Notes: generated by a model from the letters alone, not told the origin. Numbered from the stretch's first letter, positions 1 through 9,837 are shown. The stretch is DNA of 64,000 bases from an uncultured Methanobrevibacter sp. (GCA_900317865.1 ONIK01000005.1:17508-81507); one strand, 5' to 3'. Numbers and translations: made by a program.

Positions 1-351
1 TATTATTTAACATCTAAAATACTATTTAGAGTAAATATTTTTTGATTTGGCATGATAAAAACTTTTACTCCACCTATTTATTAAATTTAACTATTTTTAA
101 ACAGAATTTAAAATTCAAAACTAACTTTCGTCAAAAAATTTCAAATCAACAAAATTTTTTGAAAGAGTCATTGATACACATTCTTCTAAAACAGCAGTTA
201 AAATGAGAAATCTTTTGTTTAATTGATTAGCATAAGTCTTTGTGAAAAATAGTTAAAAATTGAGAAAAAAAACATTAACAAAAATAAGTATTTAAAGAAA
301 AAAGATAGTAATTGAATAAATTACTATCCACTCTTACTAAACAGAACACAT
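1..351. other. intergenic region, nothing recognised
   Basis: AT-rich stretch downstream of the histone gene with no open frame of useful length. I see no tRNA, no strong hairpin and no repeat. It may hold the histone transcript end (T-rich runs on the minus strand) and the flank of a gene outside the window. Confidence 0.5.
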
Positions 352-549
352 CTATTTAATTGCTAATTTGATATCTTCTGCTTTTACAGTTTTTCTGCCA
401 GCGTGGCGTGCGAATCCAACAGCTTTTGCTGCGATTTCGTTACCGTAATCTTCGATTGCTTCTGCTAATGCTTCTTTAGCGTCATCGGATACTCTAGCTG
501 CACCAGCATTTTTTAAGATTCTGCCAACAGGAGCAATTGGTAATTCCAT
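352..549 (-). CDS. archaeal histone (HMf family)
   Basis: A 65-residue protein with the minimal histone fold and no tails, the usual length for the HMf/HMt family. It begins [17 protein letters not shown] and ends with the [10 protein letters not shown] motif typical of the family; the central helix carries the [12 protein letters not shown] pattern. Such histones form dimers and longer polymers that wrap DNA in the cytoplasm. The ATG at 549 follows a good ribosome site (GAGGTGA) and there is a strong TATA box at 591-600. It is monocistronic, with a long AT-rich spacer on each side. Identity is secure; which paralogue it is cannot be told from sequence alone. Confidence 0.97.
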   Translation of the reverse strand: MELPIAPVGRILKNAGAARVSDDAKEALAEAIEDYGNEIAAKAVGFARHAGRKTVKAEDIKLAIK

Positions 550-590
550 ATTTTCACCTCATTTTTTTATAGTAATACTTTAAACTTTCC

Positions 591-600
591 CATATATAAA
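591..600 (-). promoter_or_regulatory. TATA box of the histone gene
   Basis: On the minus strand the bases read TTTATATATG, close to the archaeal TATA consensus. Transcription would start about 25 nt downstream near 570, giving a leader of roughly 20 nt that contains the GAGGTGA ribosome site. Confidence 0.65.
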
Positions 601-778
601 TCTATTGGTCAAAATTGGTTAAATTTCAATATATATCACCAACTACACCATACTTTTTAAACATTCATAAGGCAATAATTGAAATAAAATATATTATTAT
701 ATCAGTTAGTTATAGGAAAAATTAGAAAAAAAATTTAAAAGAATTTAAAAAATAAGAAGAAATAAAAAAAAGAAAAAT

Positions 779-1975
779 TTATTTATTCATTAAAATTTTT
801 CTTAAAGTATCAATATCTGCATCAACCTCTGTTGGTTTAGTACAAGCATCAATAGCAGTATTTGGATCTTTAAGTAAATGTCCGGTCACTACACATGTAA
901 TGGTTTCACCTTTATCAATTACGCCCTGATCAACCAATTTTTTAAGACCAGCAATTGAGGCTGCAGAAGCCGGTTCAACACCAATACCTTCAGTCCTTGC
1001 AAGTAATTTTTGAGCATCTAAAATTTCTTCATCAGTTACGGTTTCGGAGTAACCGTTTGAATCATAAATTGCATTCAACGCTTTGATGTCACTTACAGGT
1101 GCACCAATACGAATTGCGGTTGCAATTGTTTCAGGATTTTCAACAGGCACGACTCTTCTGTCACCTTTTCTAAATGCATTGGTAACAGGACATGCGCCTT
1201 CAGCCTGAATACCTGTCATCATAGGTAAGTCTTTAACAAAGCCTGCATTATAAAACTCAGATACACCTTTCCAAATAGCTGAGATATTTCCTGCATTACC
1301 AACAGGTAAAATAATCCTATCCGGAGCCTGCCATCCGAGATCTCTTAAAATTTCATAACCGATAGTTTTTTGACCTTCCAATCTGTAAGGGTTAATTGAA
1401 TTCAATAAGTAAAGATGCTTTTCTAAAGCAAGTGCAGTCATAGCTTCAAGTGCTTCATCAAAATTACCATTGATAGACATTACTTCAGCACCATGGAACA
1501 TTGCCTGAGCCAATTTACCCAAAGCAACTTTTCCAGAAGGTAAAAATACAATACAGCGTAATCCTGCACGAGCAGCATAAGCTGCAAGAGAAGCAGAAGT
1601 ATTACCTGTTGAAGCACAACCAACAGTACTTACTCCCAATTCCATAGCTTTAGTCATACCGACTGTCATACCACGGTCTTTAAAACTTCCAGTAGGGTTT
1701 GATCCTTCAACTTTAACATATAAGTTAACACCAAGTTCGCTACCTAATTTATCACATTTGCAGAACGGTGTTCCTCCTTCATCCAAAGAAACAATTTTGC
1801 TTTCGTCTACTGGAATACACTCTTTAAATTTCCATAATGTATCTTTTCTACCATCAAATATATCTTTAGAAACATCAATGTCACTGACAAGCTCAAGTAC
1901 ACTTCCACATTTTTCACAGGTGTAAATCACTTCGTCGTCATCATATTCTGCTCCACATGAAACACAACGTATCAT
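779..1975 (-). CDS. thrC: threonine synthase
   Basis: Converts O-phospho-L-homoserine to L-threonine using pyridoxal phosphate, the last step of threonine synthesis. The protein opens with a zinc-ribbon-like segment (CVSCGAEY and CEKCG), as in many archaeal threonine synthases, and has the PLP lysine in NPTGSFKDRG (about K99) and a phosphate-binding ASTGNTSAS motif. I place the start at the ATG at 1975 because GTGAT lies 4 nt upstream as a ribosome site; the GTG at 1984 would overlap that site. The resulting length is 398 residues, normal for the family. It stands alone, with no other threonine pathway gene beside it. Confidence 0.96.
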   Translation of the reverse strand: MIRCVSCGAEYDDDEVIYTCEKCGSVLELVSDIDVSKDIFDGRKDTLWKFKECIPVDESKIVSLDEGGTPFCKCDKLGSELGVNLYVKVEGSNPTGSFKDRGMTVGMTKAMELGVSTVGCASTGNTSASLAAYAARAGLRCIVFLPSGKVALGKLAQAMFHGAEVMSINGNFDEALEAMTALALEKHLYLLNSINPYRLEGQKTIGYEILRDLGWQAPDRIILPVGNAGNISAIWKGVSEFYNAGFVKDLPMMTGIQAEGACPVTNAFRKGDRRVVPVENPETIATAIRIGAPVSDIKALNAIYDSNGYSETVTDEEILDAQKLLARTEGIGVEPASAASIAGLKKLVDQGVIDKGETITCVVTGHLLKDPNTAIDACTKPTEVDADIDTLRKILMNK

Positions 1976-2056
1976 AAATATCACTGAAAAAATTAAATTA
2001 AAATAAAATTCTATATTATCTATTTAAATCATAATATAAAAAATTATCCTTGAAAA

Positions 2057-2680
2057 TTAACGACCTAATATAAAATAAGCTATTGGAATTGTTAAATATA
2101 CCTCTACAAAGCCGGCGATTATCATTAACACAACAGATACGATAAAAATGATAATGGCCTGTTTTAATATAACCGAACTTTTATTGAATGCTTCTTTTAA
2201 AGTCAAATCTTCTTTCAAATAATATTTAAATAATTTTAAAAGAAAATTAAACAGTACCAATCCTGATGAACAGGCTAAAAAGCAGGATGTTAATTCGAAA
2301 ATGCTGTGAGGTATTAACATGACAAGAACCCTAAACAGATTGTTTTGAATAGCTATATAGTAACCTAAGAAAAATCCGTTATAGGCCAAAATTAAAACAG
2401 ACAGACACAGCAATAATCCATAAACAAACATCTGAAATATTATTAGGATGTTATTCAAAAATATGTCTGCAAAAGTTAACTGTATTACTCCAGTTTCCAC
2501 TTTATGCGATAAATCACTAACAACAGGATGAAAATAACTATACAAATAAGGTTCTAATAAATATCCCAATATTATAGAGAAAAAAAGAATAAAAAATGAA
2601 ATTAAAATAGCTAATTTATTTTCAATAAAAGCCAATTTCACTTCATTATAAAATTGTTTTAGCAATTTCTGATGCCTCAA
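2057..2680 (-). CDS. SpoIIM/DUF95-family membrane protein
   Basis: A hydrophobic protein of about 207 residues with roughly five membrane segments: an N-terminal one near residues 25-45, a cluster over 70-150 and a C-terminal one near 175-205. The pattern NGFFLGYYI followed by LIPHSIFELT is the hallmark of the SpoIIM family, whose archaeal role is unknown. The reading frame overlaps the 3' end of trpS by 35 bp, and the only initiators near the N-terminus are TTG codons (2680 or 2665), so the start is uncertain. Expression is probably coupled to trpS. Confidence 0.8.
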   Translation of the reverse strand: MRHQKLLKQFYNEVKLAFIENKLAILISFFILFFSIILGYLLEPYLYSYFHPVVSDLSHKVETGVIQLTFADIFLNNILIIFQMFVYGLLLCLSVLILAYNGFFLGYYIAIQNNLFRVLVMLIPHSIFELTSCFLACSSGLVLFNFLLKLFKYYLKEDLTLKEAFNKSSVILKQAIIIFIVSVVLMIIAGFVEVYLTIPIAYFILGR

Positions 2681-3734
2681 CTTGCTTGTCTTTTAAATCT
2701 TCAAAGTATTTTTGCATTAACTCAGCGGTTCTTACTTTACAATCACCGCAACGTAGGCTACCGCTCAAGCATTCTTCTCTGATTTTTTCCAGTTCACTAT
2801 CCTCATCAATCAAATGGTAAAGCAGCATTTCATAAATTACACATTTATCTACTTCCCCACCCAATTCCTGTTGTTCTTTAAGGGATTCTCTTCCACCGGT
2901 TTTTGCCGTTTTTACCTTTTTGGCAGCAACTTCCGGAGTTTCATTAAGATAAATTGCCGTGTTTGGTTTTGAACTGCTCATTTTATCACCAGTTAAACCT
3001 GTCAAAAATCTATGATAAGTTGATGCAGGCTGAATAAATCCCAGTTCCTCATTTAACCTGTGGGCAATGTCTCTTGTTAATCTGATGTGAGGGTCCTGGT
3101 CAACACCTACAGGGACTACAACCTTTTTTGGACCTCCAAATTCTTCTATCTGCGGCAGCAAAATATCTGCCACCTGCATTAAAGGAGCCTGCATATGAGC
3201 CATATTGGTTGATTCATTAAAACCATAAATTGCTTTAAGCTGATTAAAATTAGTTTTTCTTGATGCTTTAAATTCCAAGTCAAATAAGGATTTATTTTGT
3301 GACTGAAGATATACATTAACATTGTCACGTTCCAAATCAAGACCCAATGCTATCCAATTAGTCAAATATTCTTCAACAGCAATTTTTCTACCTTTTTCAA
3401 AACTCATATCCCTTGCAGCATATGATTCCAAATCAGCAATCGGTAAAGATAACATTGCACCTTTTTGCTGATACCAAATCAACTGATCAACCACCATTTT
3501 ATGGCCTATGTGCATTTGTCCACTTGGCATCATACCGGTTACAACTGCAAAATCTTCTTTTTTATTAATTAAATCATTGATTTCCTTAAATTCCCTATGT
3601 CCAAAGACTACTCCTCTTTTCATCAGCCTTTGAGGGTTCTTAATTTCTCCCAAAATATCTGAAATTTTTTCAATACCAAATTGATTGATTAATTTGTCAT
3701 AATCTACACTTGTTGATGTCCATGGATTAATCAC
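2646..3734 (-). CDS. trpS: tryptophanyl-tRNA synthetase
   Basis: Class I aminoacyl-tRNA synthetase that charges tRNA-Trp. The HIGH signature appears as MHIGHK near residue 75 and the KMSKS loop as KMSSSK near residue 255; spacing and length (about 362 residues) match archaeal TrpRS. The GGTGAT ribosome site at 3737-3742 (minus strand) overlaps the upstream GTG and ATG codons (3743 and 3740), so I favour the GTG at 3734, giving an N-terminus that reads INPWTS after the initiator. The gene runs straight into the SpoIIM-like gene with an overlap, suggesting one transcript. Confidence 0.95.
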   Translation of the reverse strand: MINPWTSTSVDYDKLINQFGIEKISDILGEIKNPQRLMKRGVVFGHREFKEINDLINKKEDFAVVTGMMPSGQMHIGHKMVVDQLIWYQQKGAMLSLPIADLESYAARDMSFEKGRKIAVEEYLTNWIALGLDLERDNVNVYLQSQNKSLFDLEFKASRKTNFNQLKAIYGFNESTNMAHMQAPLMQVADILLPQIEEFGGPKKVVVPVGVDQDPHIRLTRDIAHRLNEELGFIQPASTYHRFLTGLTGDKMSSSKPNTAIYLNETPEVAAKKVKTAKTGGRESLKEQQELGGEVDKCVIYEMLLYHLIDEDSELEKIREECLSGSLRCGDCKVRTAELMQKYFEDLKDKQVEASEIAKTIL

Positions 3735-3841
3735 ATTCATCACCTTATTTCATATAACTACATTAAATTAAGTAAATAATTAATTATTTTTATAATTACT
3801 ACACTAACATGTCAAAATATAATAGCTTTCTTTGATTAAAA

Positions 3842-4357
3842 CTATGGTCTTGTCCATTCTACATTATAATATGTTATGTCAAAATCATCATCGACAATGG
3901 CCAGCAGTAATTTCTTGTTAACACCATGAGAAACCCTGACATAGCTTGAGAAATCAAGCACATTAATGTCAAAATTCTCATAAACAATCTTAACCAAAAA
4001 ATCTGAATGACCTTTGCCCGGAGACCTGCCACGGTCATATAAACGGAACTCTGAACCATATTTGAATCCTGTTTTAATAACATAACCTCTGTCTTTTAAA
4101 TCGCGGTAAACAATATATTTTCCATATAAATCCCTTTCTTTTAAAAGATCTATGAAATATGACAAGCTACATAGATTATCGTCTTCGTAAACATCCAAAC
4201 GATCTTTTTCCAACAAATAACAGGCTTCAATCAAAGAGAGGTTCAACATATCCTCTTCTATTTTACCAAAAAAACTTTTCTCATGTAAAGCAATAGGTCT
4301 TTTACTACCTTCTTCTATTTTAATTGATACTATTTCATTAGATAAATTACCGCGCAT
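3842..4357 (-). CDS. endA: tRNA-splicing endonuclease
   Basis: Cuts introns out of archaeal pre-tRNA at bulge-helix-bulge structures. At 171 residues it is the homotetrameric (short, single-domain) type. The catalytic triad is intact: Y107 in FRLYDRG, H117 in GKGHSDF and K148 in VNKKLLL, the same spacing as the Methanocaldococcus enzyme. Both the N-terminal domain and the catalytic C-terminal domain are present. It is flanked by AT-rich spacers and appears to be a single-gene unit between trpS and the metal regulator. Confidence 0.95.
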   Translation of the reverse strand: MRGNLSNEIVSIKIEEGSKRPIALHEKSFFGKIEEDMLNLSLIEACYLLEKDRLDVYEDDNLCSLSYFIDLLKERDLYGKYIVYRDLKDRGYVIKTGFKYGSEFRLYDRGRSPGKGHSDFLVKIVYENFDINVLDFSSYVRVSHGVNKKLLLAIVDDDFDITYYNVEWTRP

Positions 4358-4451
4358 TAAAACACCATGAAAAGAAAAAAATTATATTTAATGCATATAT
4401 TATAATCTTGCTGTTATATAAAATATTGCTTTTTAAAAAAAAATTGATAAT

Positions 4452-4481
4452 AAAAAAAAGATTAGAGTGTTTAAACTCTAA
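4452..4481 (-). terminator. hairpin plus T-run after the DtxR-type gene
   Basis: Arms TTAGAGT (4462-4468) and ACTCTAA (4475-4481) pair with a 6-nt loop; the next bases on the minus strand are TCTTTTTTTT. The stem overlaps the stop codon of the regulator gene. Confidence 0.65.
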
Positions 4482-5175
4482 CAAAGATATTGTTTGCCAT
4501 TTCAGGTGGAAGAGAATATTCTTCATTTTCGATGTTAACTAAGTATTCATCCCCATCAGTATTGTAATAATGAATATTATTTCCAATAGCAATTCCGACT
4601 TCCAAAATGGAATCCAACAATTCATCATTTCCACGGATAAATGAAATTGTTCCTTCAGTATCAGGATTTAATTCAGATATTGAAAGTAAATTAAATTGCC
4701 TATTAATTATATTGTCAAAGTCCTTAACAGAGAAACATTGCTGGCAACTGTCAAAATCAAAGTTACATGCAGGAATTATATTATCATCAGGACATAAATC
4801 AGGATGTTGCAACATGTTACATAAAGCTCTTTCAGCTTCATCGGATAATGTATGTTCCATTTCACATGCTTGATCATGGACATTTTCTTCTTTAACTTTT
4901 AGAACTTCCAGTAAGAATTTTTCTAAAATTCTGTGTTTTCTTGTAATTTTTTGAGCGATTTGCATTCCTTCATCAGTTAAAGAAGCACCTCTATAAGGAG
5001 TATAATTAATATAACCTAAATCTTCTAATTTTTTAAGCATTTGCGTTACACTGCCCGGCGCAATACCTAAATCATTTGAAAAAGTTGTGGTTGATACTTG
5101 TTCTTTATTGCTTCCATTTCTATAAAGAACTTCCAAGTATTCTTCAATATTTTCACTAATCTTATCATCAGCCAT
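4471..5175 (-). CDS. DtxR/MntR-family metal-dependent transcriptional regulator
   Basis: A 234-residue regulator: N-terminal winged helix (about residues 5-65, TFSNDLGIAPGSVTQMLKKL is the recognition helix region), a dimerisation/metal-binding domain with the family pattern HRILEKFL and CEMEHTLSDEAE, and a C-terminal FeoA/SH3-like domain from about residue 150. Proteins of this family bind Fe(II) or Mn(II) and repress uptake or storage genes. A CQQC pair near residue 130 is an extra feature. The ATG at 5175 is preceded by AGGTGGAT; the longer frame to 5223 runs through the promoter and is unlikely. Two palindromes upstream (5196-5216 and 5236-5251) suggest autoregulation. Which metal it senses cannot be told. 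Confidence 0.92.
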   Translation of the reverse strand: MADDKISENIEEYLEVLYRNGSNKEQVSTTTFSNDLGIAPGSVTQMLKKLEDLGYINYTPYRGASLTDEGMQIAQKITRKHRILEKFLLEVLKVKEENVHDQACEMEHTLSDEAERALCNMLQHPDLCPDDNIIPACNFDFDSCQQCFSVKDFDNIINRQFNLLSISELNPDTEGTISFIRGNDELLDSILEVGIAIGNNIHYYNTDGDEYLVNIENEEYSLPPEMANNIFVRV

Positions 5176-5195
5176 GAAAAATCCACCTAAACATA

Positions 5196-5216
5196 TTAAA
5201 TATATAATATATTTAA
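5196..5216 (-). promoter_or_regulatory. perfect AT palindrome at the regulator promoter
   Basis: A 21-bp perfect palindrome (arms of 10 around one central base) sits 21 bp upstream of the DtxR-type start codon and includes the TATA element. It may be only TATA sequence, or an operator that overlaps it. Confidence 0.45.
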
Positions 5217-5235
5217 ACATCACAATATAAAAAAG

Positions 5236-5251
5236 TTTTGGTTAACCTAAA
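5236..5251. promoter_or_regulatory. putative DtxR-type box
   Basis: TTTTGGTTAACCTAAA is a near-perfect palindrome centred on GGTTAACC, upstream of the TATA region of the metal regulator gene. A perfect copy of the same box is found at 48362-48377. The core resembles GGTTA-type half-sites of DtxR/IdeR boxes; binding by the adjacent regulator is inferred. Confidence 0.5.
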
Positions 5252-5269
5252 AATTAATGAACAAAATTT

Positions 5270-5310
5270 AAAAAAAATAGAAAAATAAGTTAATAAAATT
5301 AATTATTAAC
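5270..5310 (-). terminator. hairpin plus T-rich run after the large surface protein gene
   Basis: GTTAATAA (5289-5296) pairs with TTATTAAC (5303-5310); on the minus strand the stem is followed by a T-rich stretch. It lies about 30 nt beyond the stop codon of the 1498-residue protein. Confidence 0.5.
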
Positions 5311-5340
5311 TATTTGAATTATTATTTAACAGTTTCAAGC

Positions 5341-8300
5341 CTAATAAGGCAAGATATCATATGTTCCTCTATCAGTGTATGAAGAGGTATCCCAATTGTT
5401 AATAACTCCAAATGAGTTTCTATTACTGGTAGGATCCGCATTAATCCATGCACCATCAATAAGGAATTGAGTCCATACATGACCATACCATGAACCACTT
5501 GAGAAATGACAGTATCCAGTATCAAACCTAACAGTCAAACCAACTGATCTTGCCATAGCAACAAGCAATTGAGCTTGGTCACAACAGTTACCTGATCCTG
5601 AAATTAAAGTACCTTCAGCACCTTTCTGGGTATCATAATAGAATTCATATTCTATTTGGTCTCTTACATAATTATATAATGCTGTAGCTTTAGCTATATC
5701 TGTAGTTAATCCAGCAATTAATGATTTAGATAACTCAGCTATGGATTTTGAAGGCTGACTTGCATATACAATATGCACTGAATCAGGTAATCCAAAGTTA
5801 TTAGCATAATAATCCAATATACGGGAAGATGCATCAACTAACTCAGAGTAAGCGATTTTACCTAATGTTGATGAAGCATAAGCAGGAACAACACCATTTG
5901 ATTCAATGAATTTATAAACCCTACTTTCAACATCAAGATATTGATCTTTTGTTAAATAACCATCGATAACATCACCTGAATTGGACGGATCATCCATATC
6001 AATCAAAGTAATAGGATCAAAATTACCTGCATTGATTTGGACAATAGCCTTACTCATCAAGTACAAGAACTGAGACATTGTATATTTACCTTCAGATACA
6101 ACAACATATTCTGGGAAAAGCTCATTTTCCTTATAATAACTTGCAATATATGAAGCTCCGGTTAAAATACTTCCGATGGAAATAGTATCTCCACCTCCAC
6201 CAGGAGTTACAGGAACGGATTCGGAAAGTCTAGTTAAAACTTTGTCAGAACCTTCAATCTTTTCATGACCGGTAACACCACAGTAATCACAGTCACAGTA
6301 GCAACAGGTAAATTCGCCTTCATAAGTATGTTTTGGATTAATAAGCAAAGTACCGTAGTAACCACAATTTGGACAATAGTTTAACCAGGTAGTTGTATAG
6401 TTTCTATATTCATATTCTTCAGTGGAATAACTAGGATACATACTGACTGTCAGCTCAGGGAATTCTAAGTAAGCACCGATAAATACCATTGCAGGCAATT
6501 CATTTGAAACACCATAATAGGTTAAAACTCTGGAATATAGATAAACCAATTCAGCATAGGTTATATCGCCAACAGATGTAGCCATTAAATCAGGAACCTG
6601 ATTATTAGCACGACAATAAGTACTGATTGAACTAGCAAGATTAATATATTGGCTTTCAGATAATTGATTGTAATTTACAACCTTGGAAACATTAGCAGGT
6701 GAAGCTACTCTTATTGCAGTAATATTATCACCAGGAATATCACCATTTATGATTAAGATTGCTTGAGACATTAAGTATAATATCTGAGGAACATTATAGT
6801 AAGAAGTTCCTATTGCCGCTTTGCCAGGCAAAGTCTCATTTTTTTCAATATAATCTTTTATTTCAGCAGCACCAGATATAACATCATTGACAGAAACTGT
6901 ATCACCATAAGCAGGACTATCCAAATCATTGAAGTTCAGGAATTGTGATAAACCAAATCTGAATAGAATAACACCATCTGCACCATTATCAACAACATTC
7001 TGTGCATCACCGAAAAGTTCAGTGTATGTTAATTTTGTAGGATTATCATCTGATATATATGCTTGCAATCCAGACCAGACCTCAGCACCTGCTGAATTTT
7101 GGACAAACCATTTTGTTGTTGAAGCAAGCCAGCTTGATCCAGTATTGTAATTTCCTTTATACTGCATTGGAACAATTGCATCCAAATATTGGGAAATAGC
7201 CGGAACATCTTGACCGTAATAATAAATATCATCATTAGTTTCAGGCATTATTGCAGCAGACATGATAATAGAAGGATTTATTTCACGACATGCTGTTGTA
7301 GCTTGTCTTACAAATTCAGTAATTGCAGCGGTTCCGCCAGGGGTATTGTATGCTGTACCAGGATATCTTAAGTAATCAAAGTGAATACCAGCCACACCAG
7401 ACAAACCAGCATAATATTTAGCTTCTTCAATTACTTCATTGAAGAATCCTTGATTGATTGATCCGCCGGAAACAGGATTAACCCATGAACCTCCACTATA
7501 GAATACCTGCATCCAAATATGTATATTTATTCCATATGAATTTGCATTTTGAATCCAGGACACTACTGCAGATTCACCATACAACTCAAATGCATAGAAA
7601 TTCAAGAAAATGTCAGTTGTACCTAATGATGCGAAATTGGCTAAATCTATATTATACATATCCGCACCAAATGACCAGTACCCATATCCATGAGGAGTGT
7701 AAGAATCTGAAACAGTAATTTCAGTAGTTCCCATAGAAGAGAGATAATCATCATCTCCATCAAAGGTATATGAAACTAAGTATTTGCCTTTACTTAATTC
7801 AACATTAACTAAAGCTATACCATCTTTATCTGTAGTAGCGAAATATATTTTTGAACCTATTTCAAAGCATATATCTTTAGAAGCCAATGGCTTATTATCC
7901 TTATCACGTAGTGTTACCATTAGATTAATATCACTTTCACCTACAAATATAGTTGAAGATGACCATTCTAATGAAGTTTCGATTTTCTGTTTTACAGTCA
8001 CATAAGCTTGACCGCTTGAAGGTTCTATCCTGTCTTCACCAGCATAATAATATTTTATAAGATATTTACCTTCACCAAGATTAATCGTTAACTGTGCAAT
8101 ACCATACTCATCAGTTGTTCTGGTATAATTAATTCCATTAATATTAAATATTACATCCCTATAAGGTAAGGCAACATCCCCCACATCTAAGTAAACTGGG
8201 AATTTTTCACCATCACCCTGACCAACAGTCATATTTGAACCGGTTAATGTAGAAACATTGCCGTCAATTACAAGAATCTGTGTTGAATCAAAAGTATCTT

Positions 8301-9837
8301 CATAAGGAGTACTGTTGAATCTGTATGTTACATCATAATTTCCAGGACTTAAATTAATAGCCAATCTTGCAGTACCTTTTTCATCAGTAAGTCTTGAATA
8401 TGTAACACCATTGATTGTAAAGTAAACAGGTTTATTGACAACACCTGCAGTATTATTAATTGGATGTACAGTAACGTCAAAAGTTTCTTTATTATTATAA
8501 TAAATTGTAGTATTACTTATATCAAAATAGAGAGGAATACCATCTCTAACAGTAAGCTTACTTGTTGCTTTTGATGACTGATATGGACTGACACCATAAT
8601 ACTGATACTCAACAGTATATTCGCCAGAAATTAACTCAAAAGTAGCAACAGCAGTACCGTGACTATCTGTTTTAGTATTAACTGAAGCACTACCTGCAGA
8701 AATAACAACATCCTGATCGGCAATACCAAAATCTAATTGATCTACCAATGTAGTGGAAATTATTTGTTTTTGAGAAGCAAAATACTCATAATCCTCAGTT
8801 AAAAAAGTAGTTGAAGATGATCCAAGTACCTTAACAGTATTAGCTGTCTGAAGTCCATTAGGATGATATGTAGTAATAATATAATCCTTAGGAAGCAATC
8901 TAATATTTAATGCAGCAATACCACTTTCATCAGAAGTACGGTTATAAAATACACCATTAATATTAAATGTAGCATTAACGTAAGGTAACGGATTACCTTG
9001 ATCATCTAATAACGCAACAGTGAACTTTTTAGGATCATTATATATTTTAGTTAAATCTTCAGAATATATAGTAGACATTACAGTAACGTAATTAGCACAT
9101 GAAAATCCGTCATTAGGATTCATTGCAGTCAAAATATATTCACCAGGCAATAGATTAATATTTAACCTTGCAATTCCGTTCGCATTAGTTTTTCTTTCAT
9201 AAAATACACCATTAATATTAAAATTAATATCTGTATTAGCTAAAGGATTACCTTGGCCATCCAGAAATGTAGCATAATATTGGGTGTCATTTTTATAATA
9301 CTTAACAAGGTCTTCACCAGTTATTGTGGGAAGAACTGTACATTTTGCAGTTGTTTCATTAGGTAAGAAATATTCATTACCATTATAATATATATTAATG
9401 TCATGAATTCCCGGAATTAAATTAATTGCAATTGAAGCCTGACCTTTAATATCAGTACTTCTAAGATAATCAACTCCAGAAATAGTAAATATTAAACTTT
9501 GGTTAACTAAACCATTTCCATCAACATCTGTTAAAGTAGCCGTAAATTTTGTTCCATTTTTATAATATAACTCTATATCTGGCGCATCAATTATAACAGA
9601 TTCTCTTGCTAATTCATTTTCCCCAATAGTGTTTTCATCCAAGTTTGTATCAACGTTGTTAATTGATAAGATATTTGAAGAATTAGATTCTACACCCCCT
9701 TCATCAACAGCCAATAAATTCTCTGAAGAATCTTGGGCAATGTAAGTATCATTAACACTTATTTCACTTGCAGAAATAATACCAATCGACAAAAATGCGA
9801 TTAATACTATTAACGCCAATAATATTCGTTTTTTCAA
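5341..9837 (-). CDS. secreted multidomain protein: Ig-like repeats, TIM-barrel glycosidase-like domain, four pseudomurein-binding repeats, transglutaminase-like peptidase
   Basis: A 1498-residue exported protein. Order: signal peptide (about 1-23); a low-complexity linker; six or more Ig-like repeats of about 90 residues (about 80-700) each with a GVFYxR/INL pattern; a TIM-barrel domain (about 716-965) with the GIHFDYLRYP motif of GHL10-like putative glycosidases; four pseudomurein-binding repeats (pattern YIEKNxxLP...ILYLMSQAI) between about 975 and 1360; a cysteine-rich zinc-ribbon-like insert (CPNCGYYG, CDCDYCG) near 1155-1190; and a C-terminal transglutaminase-like domain with Cys (GSGNCCDQAQ, about 1416), His (YGHVWTQF, about 1451) and Asp (NADPTS, about 1467). 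It likely acts on the organism's own cell wall: anchored by the repeats, with a peptide-cleaving and perhaps a glycan-cleaving domain. The start is TTG, preceded by a strong GGAGGT. Substrates are inferred. Confidence 0.9.
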   Translation of the reverse strand: MKKRILLALIVLIAFLSIGIISASEISVNDTYIAQDSSENLLAVDEGGVESNSSNILSINNVDTNLDENTIGENELARESVIIDAPDIELYYKNGTKFTATLTDVDGNGLVNQSLIFTISGVDYLRSTDIKGQASIAINLIPGIHDINIYYNGNEYFLPNETTAKCTVLPTITGEDLVKYYKNDTQYYATFLDGQGNPLANTDINFNINGVFYERKTNANGIARLNINLLPGEYILTAMNPNDGFSCANYVTVMSTIYSEDLTKIYNDPKKFTVALLDDQGNPLPYVNATFNINGVFYNRTSDESGIAALNIRLLPKDYIITTYHPNGLQTANTVKVLGSSSTTFLTEDYEYFASQKQIISTTLVDQLDFGIADQDVVISAGSASVNTKTDSHGTAVATFELISGEYTVEYQYYGVSPYQSSKATSKLTVRDGIPLYFDISNTTIYYNNKETFDVTVHPINNTAGVVNKPVYFTINGVTYSRLTDEKGTARLAINLSPGNYDVTYRFNSTPYEDTFDSTQILVIDGNVSTLTGSNMTVGQGDGEKFPVYLDVGDVALPYRDVIFNINGINYTRTTDEYGIAQLTINLGEGKYLIKYYYAGEDRIEPSSGQAYVTVKQKIETSLEWSSSTIFVGESDINLMVTLRDKDNKPLASKDICFEIGSKIYFATTDKDGIALVNVELSKGKYLVSYTFDGDDDYLSSMGTTEITVSDSYTPHGYGYWSFGADMYNIDLANFASLGTTDIFLNFYAFELYGESAVVSWIQNANSYGINIHIWMQVFYSGGSWVNPVSGGSINQGFFNEVIEEAKYYAGLSGVAGIHFDYLRYPGTAYNTPGGTAAITEFVRQATTACREINPSIIMSAAIMPETNDDIYYYGQDVPAISQYLDAIVPMQYKGNYNTGSSWLASTTKWFVQNSAGAEVWSGLQAYISDDNPTKLTYTELFGDAQNVVDNGADGVILFRFGLSQFLNFNDLDSPAYGDTVSVNDVISGAAEIKDYIEKNETLPGKAAIGTSYYNVPQILYLMSQAILIINGDIPGDNITAIRVASPANVSKVVNYNQLSESQYINLASSISTYCRANNQVPDLMATSVGDITYAELVYLYSRVLTYYGVSNELPAMVFIGAYLEFPELTVSMYPSYSTEEYEYRNYTTTWLNYCPNCGYYGTLLINPKHTYEGEFTCCYCDCDYCGVTGHEKIEGSDKVLTRLSESVPVTPGGGGDTISIGSILTGASYIASYYKENELFPEYVVVSEGKYTMSQFLYLMSKAIVQINAGNFDPITLIDMDDPSNSGDVIDGYLTKDQYLDVESRVYKFIESNGVVPAYASSTLGKIAYSELVDASSRILDYYANNFGLPDSVHIVYASQPSKSIAELSKSLIAGLTTDIAKATALYNYVRDQIEYEFYYDTQKGAEGTLISGSGNCCDQAQLLVAMARSVGLTVRFDTGYCHFSSGSWYGHVWTQFLIDGAWINADPTSNRNSFGVINNWDTSSYTDRGTYDILPY

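Noticed and set aside
5176..5223. Longer N-terminus of the DtxR-type regulator
   Set aside because: It runs through the TATA box and palindrome; the ATG at 5175 has a strong ribosome site.
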